64,000 nucleotides of DNA from Caenorhabditis remanei (lineage: Eukaryota > Nematoda > Chromadorea > Rhabditida > Rhabditidae). Below are positions 39,244 through 50,055 of the stretch, piece after piece. The notes under the pieces are model-generated. The model ran no database searches. It was not told the DNA's origin and saw nothing but the letters and a program-made list of their open reading frames with translations. The stretch lies in assembly GCF_010183535.1 (NCBI RefSeq), contig NC_071330.1:17713717-17777716 (forward strand), given 5' to 3'. Both the position numbers and the translations under genes were made by a program. The first letter of the stretch is position 1. The number at the start of each line of letters is the position of its first letter.

Positions 39244-39960
39244 ATTAATCAATATAACATATTTGAATATTAATTAATCAGTTATTACCGTAGTTAAAAT
39301 GAGCCGCTTTTTTTTTAAACTTTTCTAACTTTCATCTATGTTCGAGCATTATTCTAGCTTTCTCTTTTCGCCACAGATTTACATTATTTTAAACGCTAGA
39401 ACTATTAAGAAATTGTTTCCTGAAATACAACAGACCTGAACTTCGAAATGTACCCTTTGATCACAAGCGATGTACCCTTTGATTATAAGTCTGATGTACC
39501 CTTTGATCATCTCACAGATGTACCCTTTGATCATACCTCACAGATGTACCCTATGATTATATGTACCATTCGATTAGATGTACCCTATGATAAAAATTTT
39601 CATAGATGTACCCTTTTTTGATGTACCCTTGGATTATAGGCCACGCACCCATCTTTCCGACCTGTGCGTCCACATTCTTCAACGGTAACCTTTTCACCAT
39701 TGCTCTGTGAATTCTGACGATTTGATTCATTTCAAATCGGAGAGGTTCATCGGATTCTATTGGTGTCACAAATACGAAAATCGATCCAGTTTCGTCCTGA
39801 ATATATATTCTTCCAATAAATTCCACAAAAATGCTCTCACTCTTAATAAAAGCAAATCTTGTTCGCCGTATTTTGCCAAAAAAACAATTTTTCCGTATAA
39901 ATGAGGTGCCGGTTTTCGGTACGCTGCGAGATCTGCGATTTTCGTGTATTCGTACGCCAT
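37249..39960 (-). CDS. POT1-like telomere end-binding protein (OB-fold plus CxxC zinc motif)
   Basis: Exons: 39841-39960, 39649-39796, 38175-38272, 38051-38125, 37856-38001, 37567-37810, 37408-37521, 37249-37362; 352 residues. The N-terminus resembles the first OB-fold of POT1 (Telo_bind): YTKIADLAAYRKPAPHLYGK, then DETGSIFVFVTP and NQIVRIHRAMVKRL. POT1 proteins bind single-stranded telomeric repeats and control telomerase. The C-terminal half has two Cys pairs, CPKC and CPTC, 26-30 residues apart, as in a zinc ribbon, followed by beta-rich sequence (IQLVVGMRVPVDVLPNYTIV). Worms have several split POT1-like genes (pot-1, pot-2, pot-3, mrt-1); I cannot say which this is. Intron 2 is swollen to 1.4 kb by a transposon on its donor. 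The start is only 194 bp past RPC5, so it is likely a downstream operon gene. Confidence 0.68.
38595..39642. mobile_element. 1,048-bp palindromic element with 9-bp target duplication
   Basis: The element is flanked by direct repeats ACGCACCCA at 38586-38594 and 39643-39651. The ends are inverted (GGCCCATAATCCAAGGGTA and TACCCTTGGATTATAGGCC), and the near-perfect arms are about 375 bp. The outer 190 bp of each arm is a ladder of GATCAAAGGGTACATC-type units. The centre holds about 48 bp of TA repeat (39190-39238) and unique non-coding DNA. A 9-bp duplication with very long inverted ends suggests a Mutator-like or foldback class. It sits in intron 2 of the POT1-like gene, six bases beyond the exon. 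Confidence 0.88.
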
Positions 39961-40154
39961 TTTCTAGAAGAAATTGAGGGTTATAAGATGAAGGTTGAGG
40001 GTATTTTGAAAATATGAAAAATCAAGGGAAAATCCACCAAATTATTGGGAAAAAATGGACCATAAAACAACACAGGCAGAGGTTTTTAATATAAATAACC
40101 GAAAAATTGGAAAAATAGCAACAATAACAATAAAAAAGTGAACAAAGAGAACAA

Positions 40155-42419
40155 TTATTTCTTCTTAGTAGACGGTTTTGGAGGCGGAGCGTGGAACGAT
40201 TTTTCGAGTTCATTGAATGTATTAATCCACTTCATTTTCTCAGCGATCACGTGCTTCTTCATTGCTGGGCTGAAAATCTTATTGTTAGCGGCTCCGTTCA
40301 TTTTCAGAGCAATACTCACTCTTTCAAAAACTCATCGTCCCGCTCGATTCGGAGTTTCCACGATCTCGTTTTCTCACATCGAACACCGAACGTCGACAGA
40401 ATCTCGTCGGCGTCCCGTTCGTTCAGCTGGAAACATGTCATGAGGGATAGTCGAGTGACACGATGACCGCCATCAATTAGACTGAGAGCAAGGTCACGGG
40501 CGTTACGCCAGAGCTCCGCACGGTAGAGATCCGTCTGGAAATATGAATATTTGGGGAAATATATGGGGTTTAAAGATGAAATTTTCTGAAAATTGTGCAA
40601 ATTTCTGAAATTTCACAACAAATAAGAAGCCATTATTACCTTTCCGGCAGTATTAGAATGCGCTGGTGGCAAGTTCTGGAACATCAAATTCGAGTCGAGC
40701 ACCCAAACTCCGTTAACCAGTCGAGAACACTGTTTCAACTGCTCAATCATCACATCAGTACTCATTCCCCTCGAATCAATTAGACGACGCATTTCGGAAG
40801 TTTTCATTACATGCGATTTGACCATATGCGCCTTTAATTGAAGTTCAGGGGAGGAGAGTTCGTCGATTCGTTGTTTCGATAGCATATGCTCTTTCCCTGA
40901 TTCGATTACACTGAAAAATAGGGGTTTTAATGGTTTAACTCGCTTCAAAATTAATATAAAAAGCTGAAAATTATTTCAAAATGTGTATTTCAGCATTATT
41001 GTACTGCTAACCGGGCTAAAGTGTCATTTTTGGCACTCTAGCCAGCTTGTATTATGTCATATACATAGAACTCGCTGAAATCTACAGCTTTAAAAACTCC
41101 TTTTTTGAGAAAATCGCTCATTTTCAGAGAGAATTGTGGGTGTTTTTGTCTGAAATTGTCGGAAAATGCATCTGAATCTGGACTATTCTTTGTCATTTTT
41201 CAACTGAAATTCAAACCATTTTCAGTCGAAATCAAGACAATATTATATGATTTTCAGCCATAAATAGTCTAAAATCGGCTATTTTCGACTGAAAACCGAA
41301 GGATTCTTAAATAAAAAATATTACTGAAACCACTAACAGTTCCTCCTTCATCCCACAAATAATCGCTCGATTCACCAGTTCTCGAATATTCATCTCAGGA
41401 GGTGGTCCGACCTCCGTCACCCCAGATTCCTCTCCTTTCACAGTACTCCCTGTGCTGATTATCGCCTTCTTCACATTCACCGGCTCGTCTTCCTTCAAGT
41501 GCACTTTCATCGGAATCCATAAATCACTGGCAATCTGTTTCTCTCGATGCAATGCCGACGCTTCTCGTCGTTTCTTTTGTCTCTCCGTCTCTGGGCGAGA
41601 GAATTTCACACGGACTGCTCCAGAAGTGGCAGCTTTCCGTGGATCTACCTCCTCATCGTCTTCTGTCGACTCGTCTTCTGAATTTCCACCTTTTCCCAAC
41701 TTCTTCTTTCGGTTGAGAGCTCGAATTGATCGATGCATTTCGAAGGAACCGGTGAGTGGATGAATGAAGAACTCTCCGTTTTTCATGAATCCAATCGCAT
41801 TGACTATCGGATGGTCGTGGACGAACGCACGGCCTTCGTAGACTTCATCGTTGGCGCGGAGAGCTCTGAAATTGAAAAAAAATCACTGAAAAATAAGCAG
41901 TTTTTGTTAAATTTCATGTGAATCGCCTAAGTTTTTTACTGTATTTTTGTTGTCGAAACGTTGCGAAGCACTAAAATCGCGTAATTTTCAGCCAAACTTA
42001 CTCGATCCCCGGTGCTGCTGAGGCACCCGCTTTCTTCGACTCGCCGCCCTCATACAACATCAATTCAGCCTTCTTCTTGTCATACGATCCAGTGGAAGTG
42101 TCAGTCAGGAAACGCATTTCGAGCTGAAAACAATAAAAACTATAGAAATAATTTGTTTTAAAAAACATACAAATCGAACATTCTTCTTATATCTCGCCAT
42201 GGGAAACCGTTTTCCATCCCAAGCATCCCGTTTACTCGATGGATAAGAGACGCAGAACATTTCAGTGTTGGGTGCAGAAGTGCAAACGACTACGTTCTTC
42301 TCCCATAACACTTGATCTTCTGTGCCATCGTCTTCGTCTTCTTCGTCGGAAAAGAATTCGGGCTTTTTGATTTTACTATGAATGCTGAGATCTTCTTCAT
42401 CGCATCCGTCTACTTCCAT
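40155..42419 (-). CDS. RNA polymerase III subunit RPC5 (POLR3E)
   Basis: Exons: 42171-42419, 42002-42123, 41338-41865, 40640-40910, 40320-40534, 40155-40269; 499 residues. RPC5 dimerises with RPC4 and helps Pol III start and stop on tRNA and 5S genes in the nucleus. Family hallmarks: an acidic N-terminus (SDEEDEDDGTED), the dimerisation part with DGKRFPMARYKKNVRFELEM and MRFLTDTSTGSYD, HPLTGSFEMHRSIRALNRKK, and the Sin-type signature VRVKFSRPETERQKKRREAS. Winged-helix segments lie in the C-terminal half: LVNGVWVLDSNLMF, and TDLYRAELWRNARDLALSLI with its SWKLRIERDDEFLKD end. The start lies ten bases after an acceptor. Gene order (RPA34-like, RPC5, POT1-like) with gaps of 583 and 194 bp suggests an operon. 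Confidence 0.85.
40931..41093. repeat. Degenerate copy of the 'CTCGCTTCAAA' element in RPC5 intron 3
   Basis: AACTCGCTTCAAAATTAATA on the left and AGAACTCGCTGAAATCTACA on the right match the arms of 12814-13086. The middle differs. It is non-coding. Confidence 0.5.
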
Positions 42420-43002
42420 TCTGGGAGATCTGAAAAAAAGAGATACTGCAAATAGTGGAAATCTTTTAAAATGAGAAGAGCTTTTAGTATTTTTCCATAC
42501 TTGCAAAATTTCAGACTGAAATTTCGATTTTTTATGAAAACTTTTCATAAGTTTTCTCAAGTTTATCTGAAAAATCAGTCTGAAGAGAGTTATGAGACCT
42601 CAAAATACCAAAAATCGCTTCTCGTCGTGCAGTTTTTTAGTACATTTCCATAGAAATTCTCCTCGTCTGGACGTGAAATGCATTCATGAATGTCTGTTTT
42701 TCGAATTCTTTCTTGAAAATTTTTGAAAACATTCCTTTCACGTGCACTCATAGGAGAATTTCTATTGAAATGCACTGAAAAATTGCACGACTTTTTTCAC
42801 CTGAAAACATAATACAAAGTGAAATTATAAAAATATAGCATAAAGAAAGACTACTTCAAATTATCAACCGACACAAAAACCAAAAGAACGAACAACTTTT
42901 TAAAAAATTCAAAAATCAACAAAACAAAATTGCATAATGTCAAAAAAGTAGAAAACAATTGAGGTGAAAACAACGAACAATTAAAAAATTTCCCAGGAGA
43001 AT

Positions 43003-43800
43003 TCATTTTTTCAGCAAAATATTGAAAAGCTCTCTGGGATTGCCTTGGCTATCCGTGACAGTTCCGTACGCTTTGTTCCTCTGTTGGCGGGTCGATAGAT
43101 CCAAAATGGCGTCTTTTTTGATTTTTCGAAGTCCTGGATGAACTTCGGTGGCGGTTCCTTCCACAGGTTCCTCTCCTTCTTCATAGATCGAACCGCCTAG
43201 GTATTTTGATTTAACTTCTTGAGGGAGGATTGTGATTGAGCCGTGGACAAAGTTTTCTGAAATTTAATTATTGTGTATGAGATTTTTGAGCTTTTATGGT
43301 GAAAAACAAGAGATAACAGGTAATTTTCAAAGAAATCTCTCGCTTTTCTTCGATATCGAGTAACTCACGAGCTTTAATATTCTTAGAATCCGTGTCCTCT
43401 CGTTCCCTGATCGCCGGAATATGCACCATCCGCTCTTTTTTGGTTTTTGGAGCAACGAGTGCACGAAAAACTCCGGTTTCTGAAAGATATATGCTCAAAT
43501 TTTGAGATCTTTCGCGATTTTTAAGCTCACCAGTCTTAATTTTCGATTTCGCCAGAATCTCATCATCACCCGACCACTTCAACGCCTCCAAATCTTCTAA
43601 ACTGACTCCAATTGGTTTTTTGATCAAGAAAATCTTGATATCGCCGGTTCCGTTGATTGTTAGATCGGCCACACCATTCGTTTCAATTTCCTGCTTTGAA
43701 ATTTATTAGAACTTTTAATAAACACTATTCTTACCTCAGTTTTAGCCTTTTTTCTCGGCTCCTCTGTTTCCGAGTCTTGGTGCTTTCGTTTTTTGCCCAT
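43003..43800 (-). CDS. Probable RNA polymerase I subunit RPA34-like protein
   Basis: Exons: 43735-43800, 43531-43690, 43369-43479, 43003-43256; 196 residues. The N-terminus is basic and nuclear-looking (MGKKRKHQDSETEEPRKKAK). Then comes DIKIFLIKKPIGVSLEDLEA, which resembles the 'x-W-L-I-x-x-P-x-x-V/L-x-x-L' start of RPA34/PAF49 proteins, the TFIIF-beta-like partner of RPA49 in Pol I. A long beta-rich middle (RALVAPKTKKERMVHIPAI) and a conserved-looking C-terminus (KAYGTVTDSQGNPRELFNI) follow. The family call rests on short motifs and length and could be wrong. The start lies four bases after an acceptor (TTACAG). It is first of the presumed minus-strand cluster, sharing a 580-bp divergent promoter region with the CHIC gene. 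Confidence 0.6.
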
Positions 43801-44380
43801 AATGCTGTAAACGGTTGGTATTTTAGAGAATGTGATCATTCCAGATTTTTTATAATAAAAATAAACAGAAACTATTAGTTTTTCCTTTTAAAAATTTAAT
43901 TTTAGTGCGAAAAAATGTCAAAAAAGTTCCAAACAAATTTTTCTGCGAGTGGTCCGCCAGAGCGCACTTGCTGAACGTGCACCCACGAGGCGAGCCGCTA
44001 ATCGATTTTGGGTTTATCCACGCGGCTCACAATGATAATTTCAAAATTTTGAGCTTTTTAAAGTCAAAAATTGAAAAGAACATGATTTTTCATGTCATAA
44101 ACTGTAAATTGTTAAGTTTTAACGGTGAAATCTTGCTCAGGAGTAATGTGAGCAAATTTGTTTTCTTTCATTTGGTTTTGATGTTTCGGGTCTTATTTTG
44201 ACAACTTTTTCAATAAAAACTTTCAAAAATCAAGCGGAAACTCAGTTTACTCTCATTTTCTTATATTTTTCTTGCCTCAACAGTTTCCAATGCTCATTCT
44301 TGTCCGATTCTCTTCTTTTCACCGTTTTTCCTCTCTTAAAACTTTGTTTTCTTTAATTAATCCTCTATTTCTGAAGGTAT
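43801..44380. other. Divergent promoter region, RPA34-like gene and CHIC gene
   Basis: 580 bp between two outward-facing starts. A GC-richer patch around 43950-44020 stands out from AT-rich flanks and may hold shared control elements. No coding signal is visible. Promoter function is inferred from the layout. Confidence 0.5.
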
Positions 44381-45048
44381 ATGTCACAAGTGTCGCCGGC
44401 GCCATCATCGGCACCACCGTCGGCGTCTCCGTCAACAGATGCCGACGAGCCGGAGATAGATGTGATTTCGAGCAGCGACGACGAGTCGGAACCGATTTAT
44501 ATACCGAGAGAGAAGGAGCCGGTGGTGATTCGTGGAGTGGGGAATATCACTGTGTAAGTTTTTCTTTTTGAGAACAAAAAATTGATTTTTATTGAAGTTA
44601 ATAATTTTGATTTCAGATTCGGAATGAATTCCCGCTTCAACACTGAATATCCCGATCAACTCACCGGTTACATTGCTCCAGAAGAGCTTTCAGCCACACT
44701 GACACGTGTCAATTCTGTATTGAAACGACACGTGCAGACGTCGTCGCGTTGGCTTCTTTGTGGTTTAGCGTTTTGTTGTTGCTCGTTGGGTTGTTCGATG
44801 TGGCCAGTGTTGTGTCTGAATCGACGAGTAAGTTTACAAAAAAATCTCCACAAATCTTCCAAACATTCCATTTTCAGACGGTTCTCGCGCTGGAAAAGTG
44901 TCTCGACCACGAAAACGTCAGTCTCTATCACAAATTGGGTCTCCACTGGTCACTGGCTCGTCGTCCAACGGAACCGTCAGAGCGTCTTACAGAATATGTG
45001 CTTGAGCTGAAAATTCTGCCCAAAGCTGCCTTAAATATCCCTGATTGA
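44381..45048 (+). CDS. CHIC family cysteine-rich hydrophobic domain protein
   Basis: Exons: 44381-44553, 44617-44827, 44878-45048; 184 residues, similar to vertebrate CHIC1/CHIC2. These are membrane-associated trafficking proteins held by palmitoylated cysteines, related in fold to the Golgin A7/Erf4 group. The N-terminus is Ser/Pro-rich and acidic (SSSDDESEPIYIP). The family core is clear: VVIRGVGNITVFGMNSRF, PDQLTGYIAPEELSATLTRV, then the Cys-rich hydrophobic stretch WLLCGLAFCCCSLGCSMWPV, and the tail NVSLYHKLGLHWSLARRPTE. C. elegans tag-266 is a CHIC gene; orthology here is inferred. SBDS starts 520 bp downstream in the same direction. Confidence 0.9.
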
Positions 45049-45568
45049 TGATAAGAAGTTTTAAAATTTTAGTTTTCTTGAAAAAAATATTCAACCTATT
45101 CAACACGCACAATAATGGTATTATCTCGCCTCTCGCCATGTTTTCTCTTAACTTTTTTGCGATTTTTCTGTCTATTTTGTACATACTTGTCTATTATTGC
45201 TTTATTTCCACTTCCCCCTATAAATCAGGTGTCTCGATTAGATGAACTCCCTCTTTTAAACGTTTAGTCAGGTAGTATTTTCGTAAATTTTCGCAAATTT
45301 TTGCCGATTTTTCACAATAAATGCCACCTGACTGATAATTTTCTCCCCCTCGCTCTCTCTCTCTCTCACCTCAACGACTGGTCTTTTAAATTTTTACTTT
45401 TCGAAAAAACTCGTACGTATTTCCACACCCCCCGATTCGATTCAATTCTTATAAATATTAGTTTTATCGTTTTTTCATACTTTTTCCCTTCAAAACATGT
45501 AATATTTATGTTGTAATATCTAATTAACTCCAATTTTCATGCTTAAAATCGCATTTTCTTCTTTAGAA
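45049..45568. other. Gap between the CHIC gene and SBDS
   Basis: It holds the CHIC 3' UTR, with AATAAA at 45316-45321, then T-rich sequence and a TTCTTTAG acceptor two bases before the SBDS start. The spacing of 520 bp allows either an operon with SL2 or a separate promoter. Confidence 0.5.
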
Positions 45569-46925
45569 ATGTCGAAAAATATCAAAACTCCAACAAATCA
45601 AAAAGTGCTCACAAATGTGGCGGTGGTGCGAATGAAGAAGACGGGAAAACGATTCGAGATCGCCTGTTACAAGAATAAGGTGGTCAATTGGAGAAATAAG
45701 ACGTACGGATTGCTCCGCCCACTTTCTCGTCATATCGGGGTTTCACATTTAAAAAATGTTTGAAATTTATATTTATCGAGAGCCTGAGACTCGTATGAAT
45801 TTCGTTTTACTTAAATTACAGATCTGGATGTGTCTTAAACTCCGCCCTCTTTCGTATATCAGGTTTTTGCTTACTTGTCAAGGCCCGGGTGCTTGGCTAA
45901 AGTGAGAAATTTCAAATTTTTTCGCTAAAAAGTCAAATGTTGGACTATCATTCTGAATTAGAAGAAAATCTGAAAAATCGTTAGAAATTTTCACATTTTC
46001 GATGAAAAATTGAAAACATTTCAATAAAATTTTATAATTTTCCAAGGCCCGACCCGAGCCTTTTCGGGATAAAATTGCATTTTCTGACTCCGCCCACACG
46101 TCTCTGGAAAAAAGGTTTTCTAGCAGTTTCCTTTCAAATTTCCGCGTTTTTCAGTAAAATTGTGATTTTGAATTGAAAATCACTAATTTTCAGCGAGAAA
46201 GACATTGATGAGGTACTCCAAACACACACTGTCTTCTCCAATGTCTCCAAGGGTCAACTATCGAAAAAGGAAGAATTGATCGCAGCGTTTGGAATTGAGG
46301 ATCAGTTTGAGATTTGTAAAATTGTAAGGATTTCTGAATTTTGGAAGTACGAGAAAATACAATTTCTTTCTTTCTAGATTCTCGACAAAGGAGACCTCCA
46401 AGTATCGGAAAAGGAGCGTCAAGCAGCATCGGATCAATCGCTGAAAGAAGTATCCCAGCTAATCGCCTCGATGGTTGTGAATCCCGAAACGAAACGTCCA
46501 GTTCCACCATCAGTCATCGATAAGGCACTTCAGGAGATGCACTTCTCACTTAAACCGAATCGATCATCGAAACAACAGGCACTCGACGCGATTCCGAAAC
46601 TCCGAGAGACCATCAAAATCGAGAGAGCCAAAATGAAGATTCGTGTGGCGATTCCAGTGAAAGAGGCGAAGGCGGTGCATTTGAAGTTGAAGGCGTTGTT
46701 CAGTGATGTGGAGCAGGATGACTGGCAAGATGGAAGTTTGGAAATGGTAATTAGTTTTCAGCAGATTTTCAGATAAATTTTATATAACTTTTCCAGGTCG
46801 GACTCATCGAACCTGGATCATTCCGCGCACTGGACGACTTGGTACGAAACGAGACGAAAGGACACGGACGTCTCGAAATTCTTAGTCTGAAGGATGTGGT
46901 TGAGGGAGAACTTCAAATCTCTTAA
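45569..46925 (+). CDS. sbds-1: SBDS, ribosome maturation factor
   Basis: Exons: 45569-45702, 46194-46323, 46378-46746, 46797-46925; 253 residues, the usual length (about 250). With the GTPase EFL1, SBDS removes eIF6 from the pre-60S subunit in the cytoplasm. Motifs: [40 protein letters not shown] at the N-terminal FYSH domain, [40 protein letters not shown] in the middle domain, and a ferredoxin-like C-domain ending [15 protein letters not shown]. The start at 45569 follows an acceptor; an upstream in-frame ATG at 45539 lies in the outron and is less likely. The first intron (491 bp) is the only long one. Confidence 0.95.
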
Positions 46926-47364
46926 ATCTTCGGATATTTTGATACTTTATTGGATCTCCATGCCTGATTTTGCTATATACTTTTTCCCCGCCAATATATT
47001 GTTGTGTCCTGTGCTAAACTCAAAAAATTGTATTACCAATGCTGCTAAAATTAAACAAATTGTATTTGATGTACATATTTAGAAGAGTCAGAAACAGATT
47101 TTTCCCGGAGAACAAGGATGCAACAACGCGCGCGTTTCTGTTCTCCTTTTTTTATTGATTACCTTTCCTAAGTTGTATTTATTTCCGAATCAAATCATGT
47201 ATAATGTTAACTTTATTCACTTTGAGATCACAGGAGAGTTAAATATCCCAATGAGAAGGGTGTTGAATGATTAGATATGGTGTTTTTAGTGTTCGATGAC
47301 GGCGAAGGCGTCTTCGAGTTTCTGAAAGTGAATGTCTGTATGCCCAGAAGTCCAGATGTCACCA
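46926..47364. other. Convergent gap with SBDS 3' UTR and a duplicated zinc-finger gene end
   Basis: The first 170 bp is the SBDS 3' UTR. From 47136 the sequence is a copy of the 3' end of the zinc-finger gene at 51281-51540. No separate gene is present. Confidence 0.7.
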
Positions 47365-47372
47365 CTACTCAC
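47136..47372. repeat. Duplicated 3' end of the C2H2 zinc-finger gene
   Basis: Near copy in the same orientation of 51281-51540: shared words include ATTTATTTCCGAATCAAATC, TAATGTTAACTTTATTCACT and GAGAAGGGTGTTGAATGATT. It includes a copy of the last exon (minus strand, 47285-47325, KLEDAFAVIEH then a stop where the original continues SKHHI) and part of the intron with its donor. The segment ends inside the last exon of the BTB gene. Confidence 0.85.
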
Positions 47373-48495
47373 ATCCCAGCTCCAGAACTCTTTTCACAAT
47401 TGCCTTCATAATCTCTCCTGACATTCTATGAACACCCAAATTCACGATGTCTTCTTTATTGATTGATTGCATCCGGCTCAACCAAAAGTGCTGAAAGAAT
47501 CGGATGATTTTACTCCAACGGAATCTATGTAACTCACAACGACTCTTCTCATGTTACGTTGAACTGCTAACTTCAAAAATTCCTGCTTGACTTCATTTAC
47601 CCCCGCGTTTTGGATCACCGCAGTGGCAAATCTTTGAATAACTGCTCTCATTTTAAAACGCTCAGCGACATTCAAAACATCTTTGATCCTTCCTAGACCA
47701 TGGATCGGTATTGGGGACCCGTAGAGGCAGTCAAGAAACTCTTCGAGGGGTTCACTTGATGCTATGTGAAGTTGGAATTGTCCAGCTGCAGACACCTTTC
47801 GATCACAATTCATTTCGCAGATTATATCCATTATCTGAAAAAAAAAAACCTCTAAAACTTTAAAAAGCGGAGCTTCACCCACTTCTTTGCTGCAGTAGAG
47901 TTTATCTTCCGGATAGGCGAAAACGAAACTATTCATTGGATGTTCCGGTGGTACACGATGATTCATCACAACTGGTTGATGGAATCCTTCAACCTCCAGG
48001 ATGCTGATATCTATCGCCGTTTTCATTTGAGTTCCTCTGACAAATCCAAAGTGTTGATTCAGAAGATTATTTGCAGTTAGAGCAGTTGTCCGATGAATGT
48101 ATTTTCTGTTGTTATCGAACCAAACATTCCGACAGTCGTAATTTACCAAGTATATTTTATCAATGAAGTTGTACAGTGACAGTTTCACATTTGCATCATT
48201 CACTTTACACATTGCGAAAAGAACCAGTCTTGTGCCATGCATTGTTACTCCGTGTGAAAAACTTATGTTCAATTTGGTCAGGTAAGGTGAAGCGGTGAAA
48301 TTTCCTATGGTTTCGAGAATTGGGCGGATGTCTTCTATTTTGTGAGTTGATATAAAATTTCCGAGTGGACATGGGTCTGAAAACAAAGAAACCTGACTGA
48401 AAATTGGAAACTGGACTAAAATTTTTCTAAAACTCACAATTATCTAAATACGATATCCTATCTGGTCGAGAGTTAAGTGACTGGTTTCTGTCCAT
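47365..48495 (-). CDS. BTB/POZ protein, BATH-like, with shortened BTB core
   Basis: Exons: 48438-48495, 47883-48376, 47538-47834, 47365-47490; 324 residues. The N-terminal 170 residues are beta-rich and may be a diverged MATH domain (LTKLNISFSHGVTMHGTRLV, NVWFDNNRKYIH). The BTB part starts at EDKLYCSKE, then jumps to a FQLHIASSEPLEEFLDCLYG segment and a helical NVAERFKMRAVIQRFATAVI end. The usual block between (His-Ser-x2-Phe ... Phe) is missing or unrecognisable. MATH-BTB proteins are substrate adaptors for CUL-3 ubiquitin ligases. This is a fast-evolving worm family, so an assignment to a named gene is not possible. The stop codon is supplied by the duplicated zinc-finger segment. Confidence 0.7.
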
Positions 48496-50055
48496 TTGAA
48501 ATCTTGCAAAGCTTGAAAGCTTGAAAAAAAAAATAGAGAGACTCGGAATGAATTCGAGTTCTTTTGATGCCCGGCACGGTCTCCTGCGCGTCAAAAAAAA
48601 AAAAAAAATTAATTTGCCACGTCGCCGCCACATCATCCCTCCCCTTTCACGCTAATCGATTGGTTTTTTAAAAATTATCTTTCGTCGAAGAATAGGATTT
48701 CCCGTTGAAAATATATAATTTCTTCTGCAGAAATATGATACAAATCAGTTTTTTTGCTGAGAAAAATTATTCATATTATAATAACATGTAATGGTTCACA
48801 ACTGAGAAGTTCGCTTCATGTCATATTTTCTTCATTATTTTTATGGAGTTTTCTTCAGCTTATGTGAGGAAATTTGGGAGATCTTATCTAACAAAAAACT
48901 AAGAAAAAGTAACGACAGTTCACGAAAATGTTCCTTCAATTCTGTTTTTCGTATGCAAATACTGGACCGAATTCGCCTTCACCTTATATCTAACCAAATC
49001 CGAAGACGTTAAATTGCTTATATAAGCCGTCGGAAACTCAATCAGAAAGAGTTCAATTAAAACATAACAACTCCCAGTGCCTACTACTGGTCAATCCATT
49101 GGAATCCCTCTTCTGCTTCTATTCGGTTGGCAGAAGACTCACAAATCAAATAGAGAGAAATGAGACAGAATGATTTGAGCTATTATGGAAAAGGAGGAAT
49201 TACTGTACACAAACCGAGCAATCAAAAATAAAAAAATTTGAGAGTGAGAATTTCAATTTTAATGTTTATTTATTTTTCTCTGGTTCAAGATATTATAATC
49301 ACAAAACGTGGTGAGTAGCTATCGTATTGTTTGTAAAAAGCCACAATACTTTCATTTTTATTTTGAAACAGTTAACAATACTGTGTTTGTCTAAAACTGG
49401 AACTGTTCCTACCGAAGTTATATTTCCAGTTTTATTTCTTGATAACTTGATAATTATGTCATGTTGACTACAGTAAGACTACAGTAATTAATGCCAAACA
49501 TACTTTGAAAATATATCCTTACCCAAAATAACTGAAACTGTAACTTCAATAAAAATAACATGAATTACCAACAGGAATAGCAACAATTTTCAAACTTGGT
49601 TTTATTTGAAAAGCTATTGAAACGGTGAACTTTTTTAAAAGCAGTTGTTTTTATAATTAATTCTATGTTTCAAAATTTTTCTAAAACATAGTTTTAATTC
49701 TGTTGGGCATTATGAGGGTTCCTTTCTTTAAAATTAAATGGAAATTAAGTCAGAAAGAGAGCTACAGTATACAGTAGTTCTAACTACTTGAGTAACTCAT
49801 TTAAAGCGGAAAACTAATTTGAACGACTGTAAAGTCAAATACCTAGACAAAGGTCTTGAAAATTTAAAAATTAAGCGGTTCCCGTTGTTTATGTGAAGCG
49901 ACTGCTTTCATACAGTCACATCACAAAAACCAATTTTTTTCATTTTCACGAAAATTGAAACCGAAACTTTTGGATGTAAACGTTATGTATTCCTTTCCTT
50001 AATTATGTAGTGTCCGCCATCCTTATGTAATGTAGAAGACGGTGTTAAAATATCA
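48496..50055. other. Intergenic, no gene seen
   Basis: AT-rich sequence between the divergent BTB gene and the coiled-coil pseudogene. A poly(A) run and GC-richer patch lie at 48560-48640. Several TACAGTA words near 49470-49790 are too short to call a repeat. Confidence 0.5.

Noticed and set aside
45539..45568. Upstream in-frame ATG for SBDS
   Set aside because: It lies before a good splice acceptor (TTCTTTAG), so it would be removed with the outron; the start at 45569 matches the family N-terminus.
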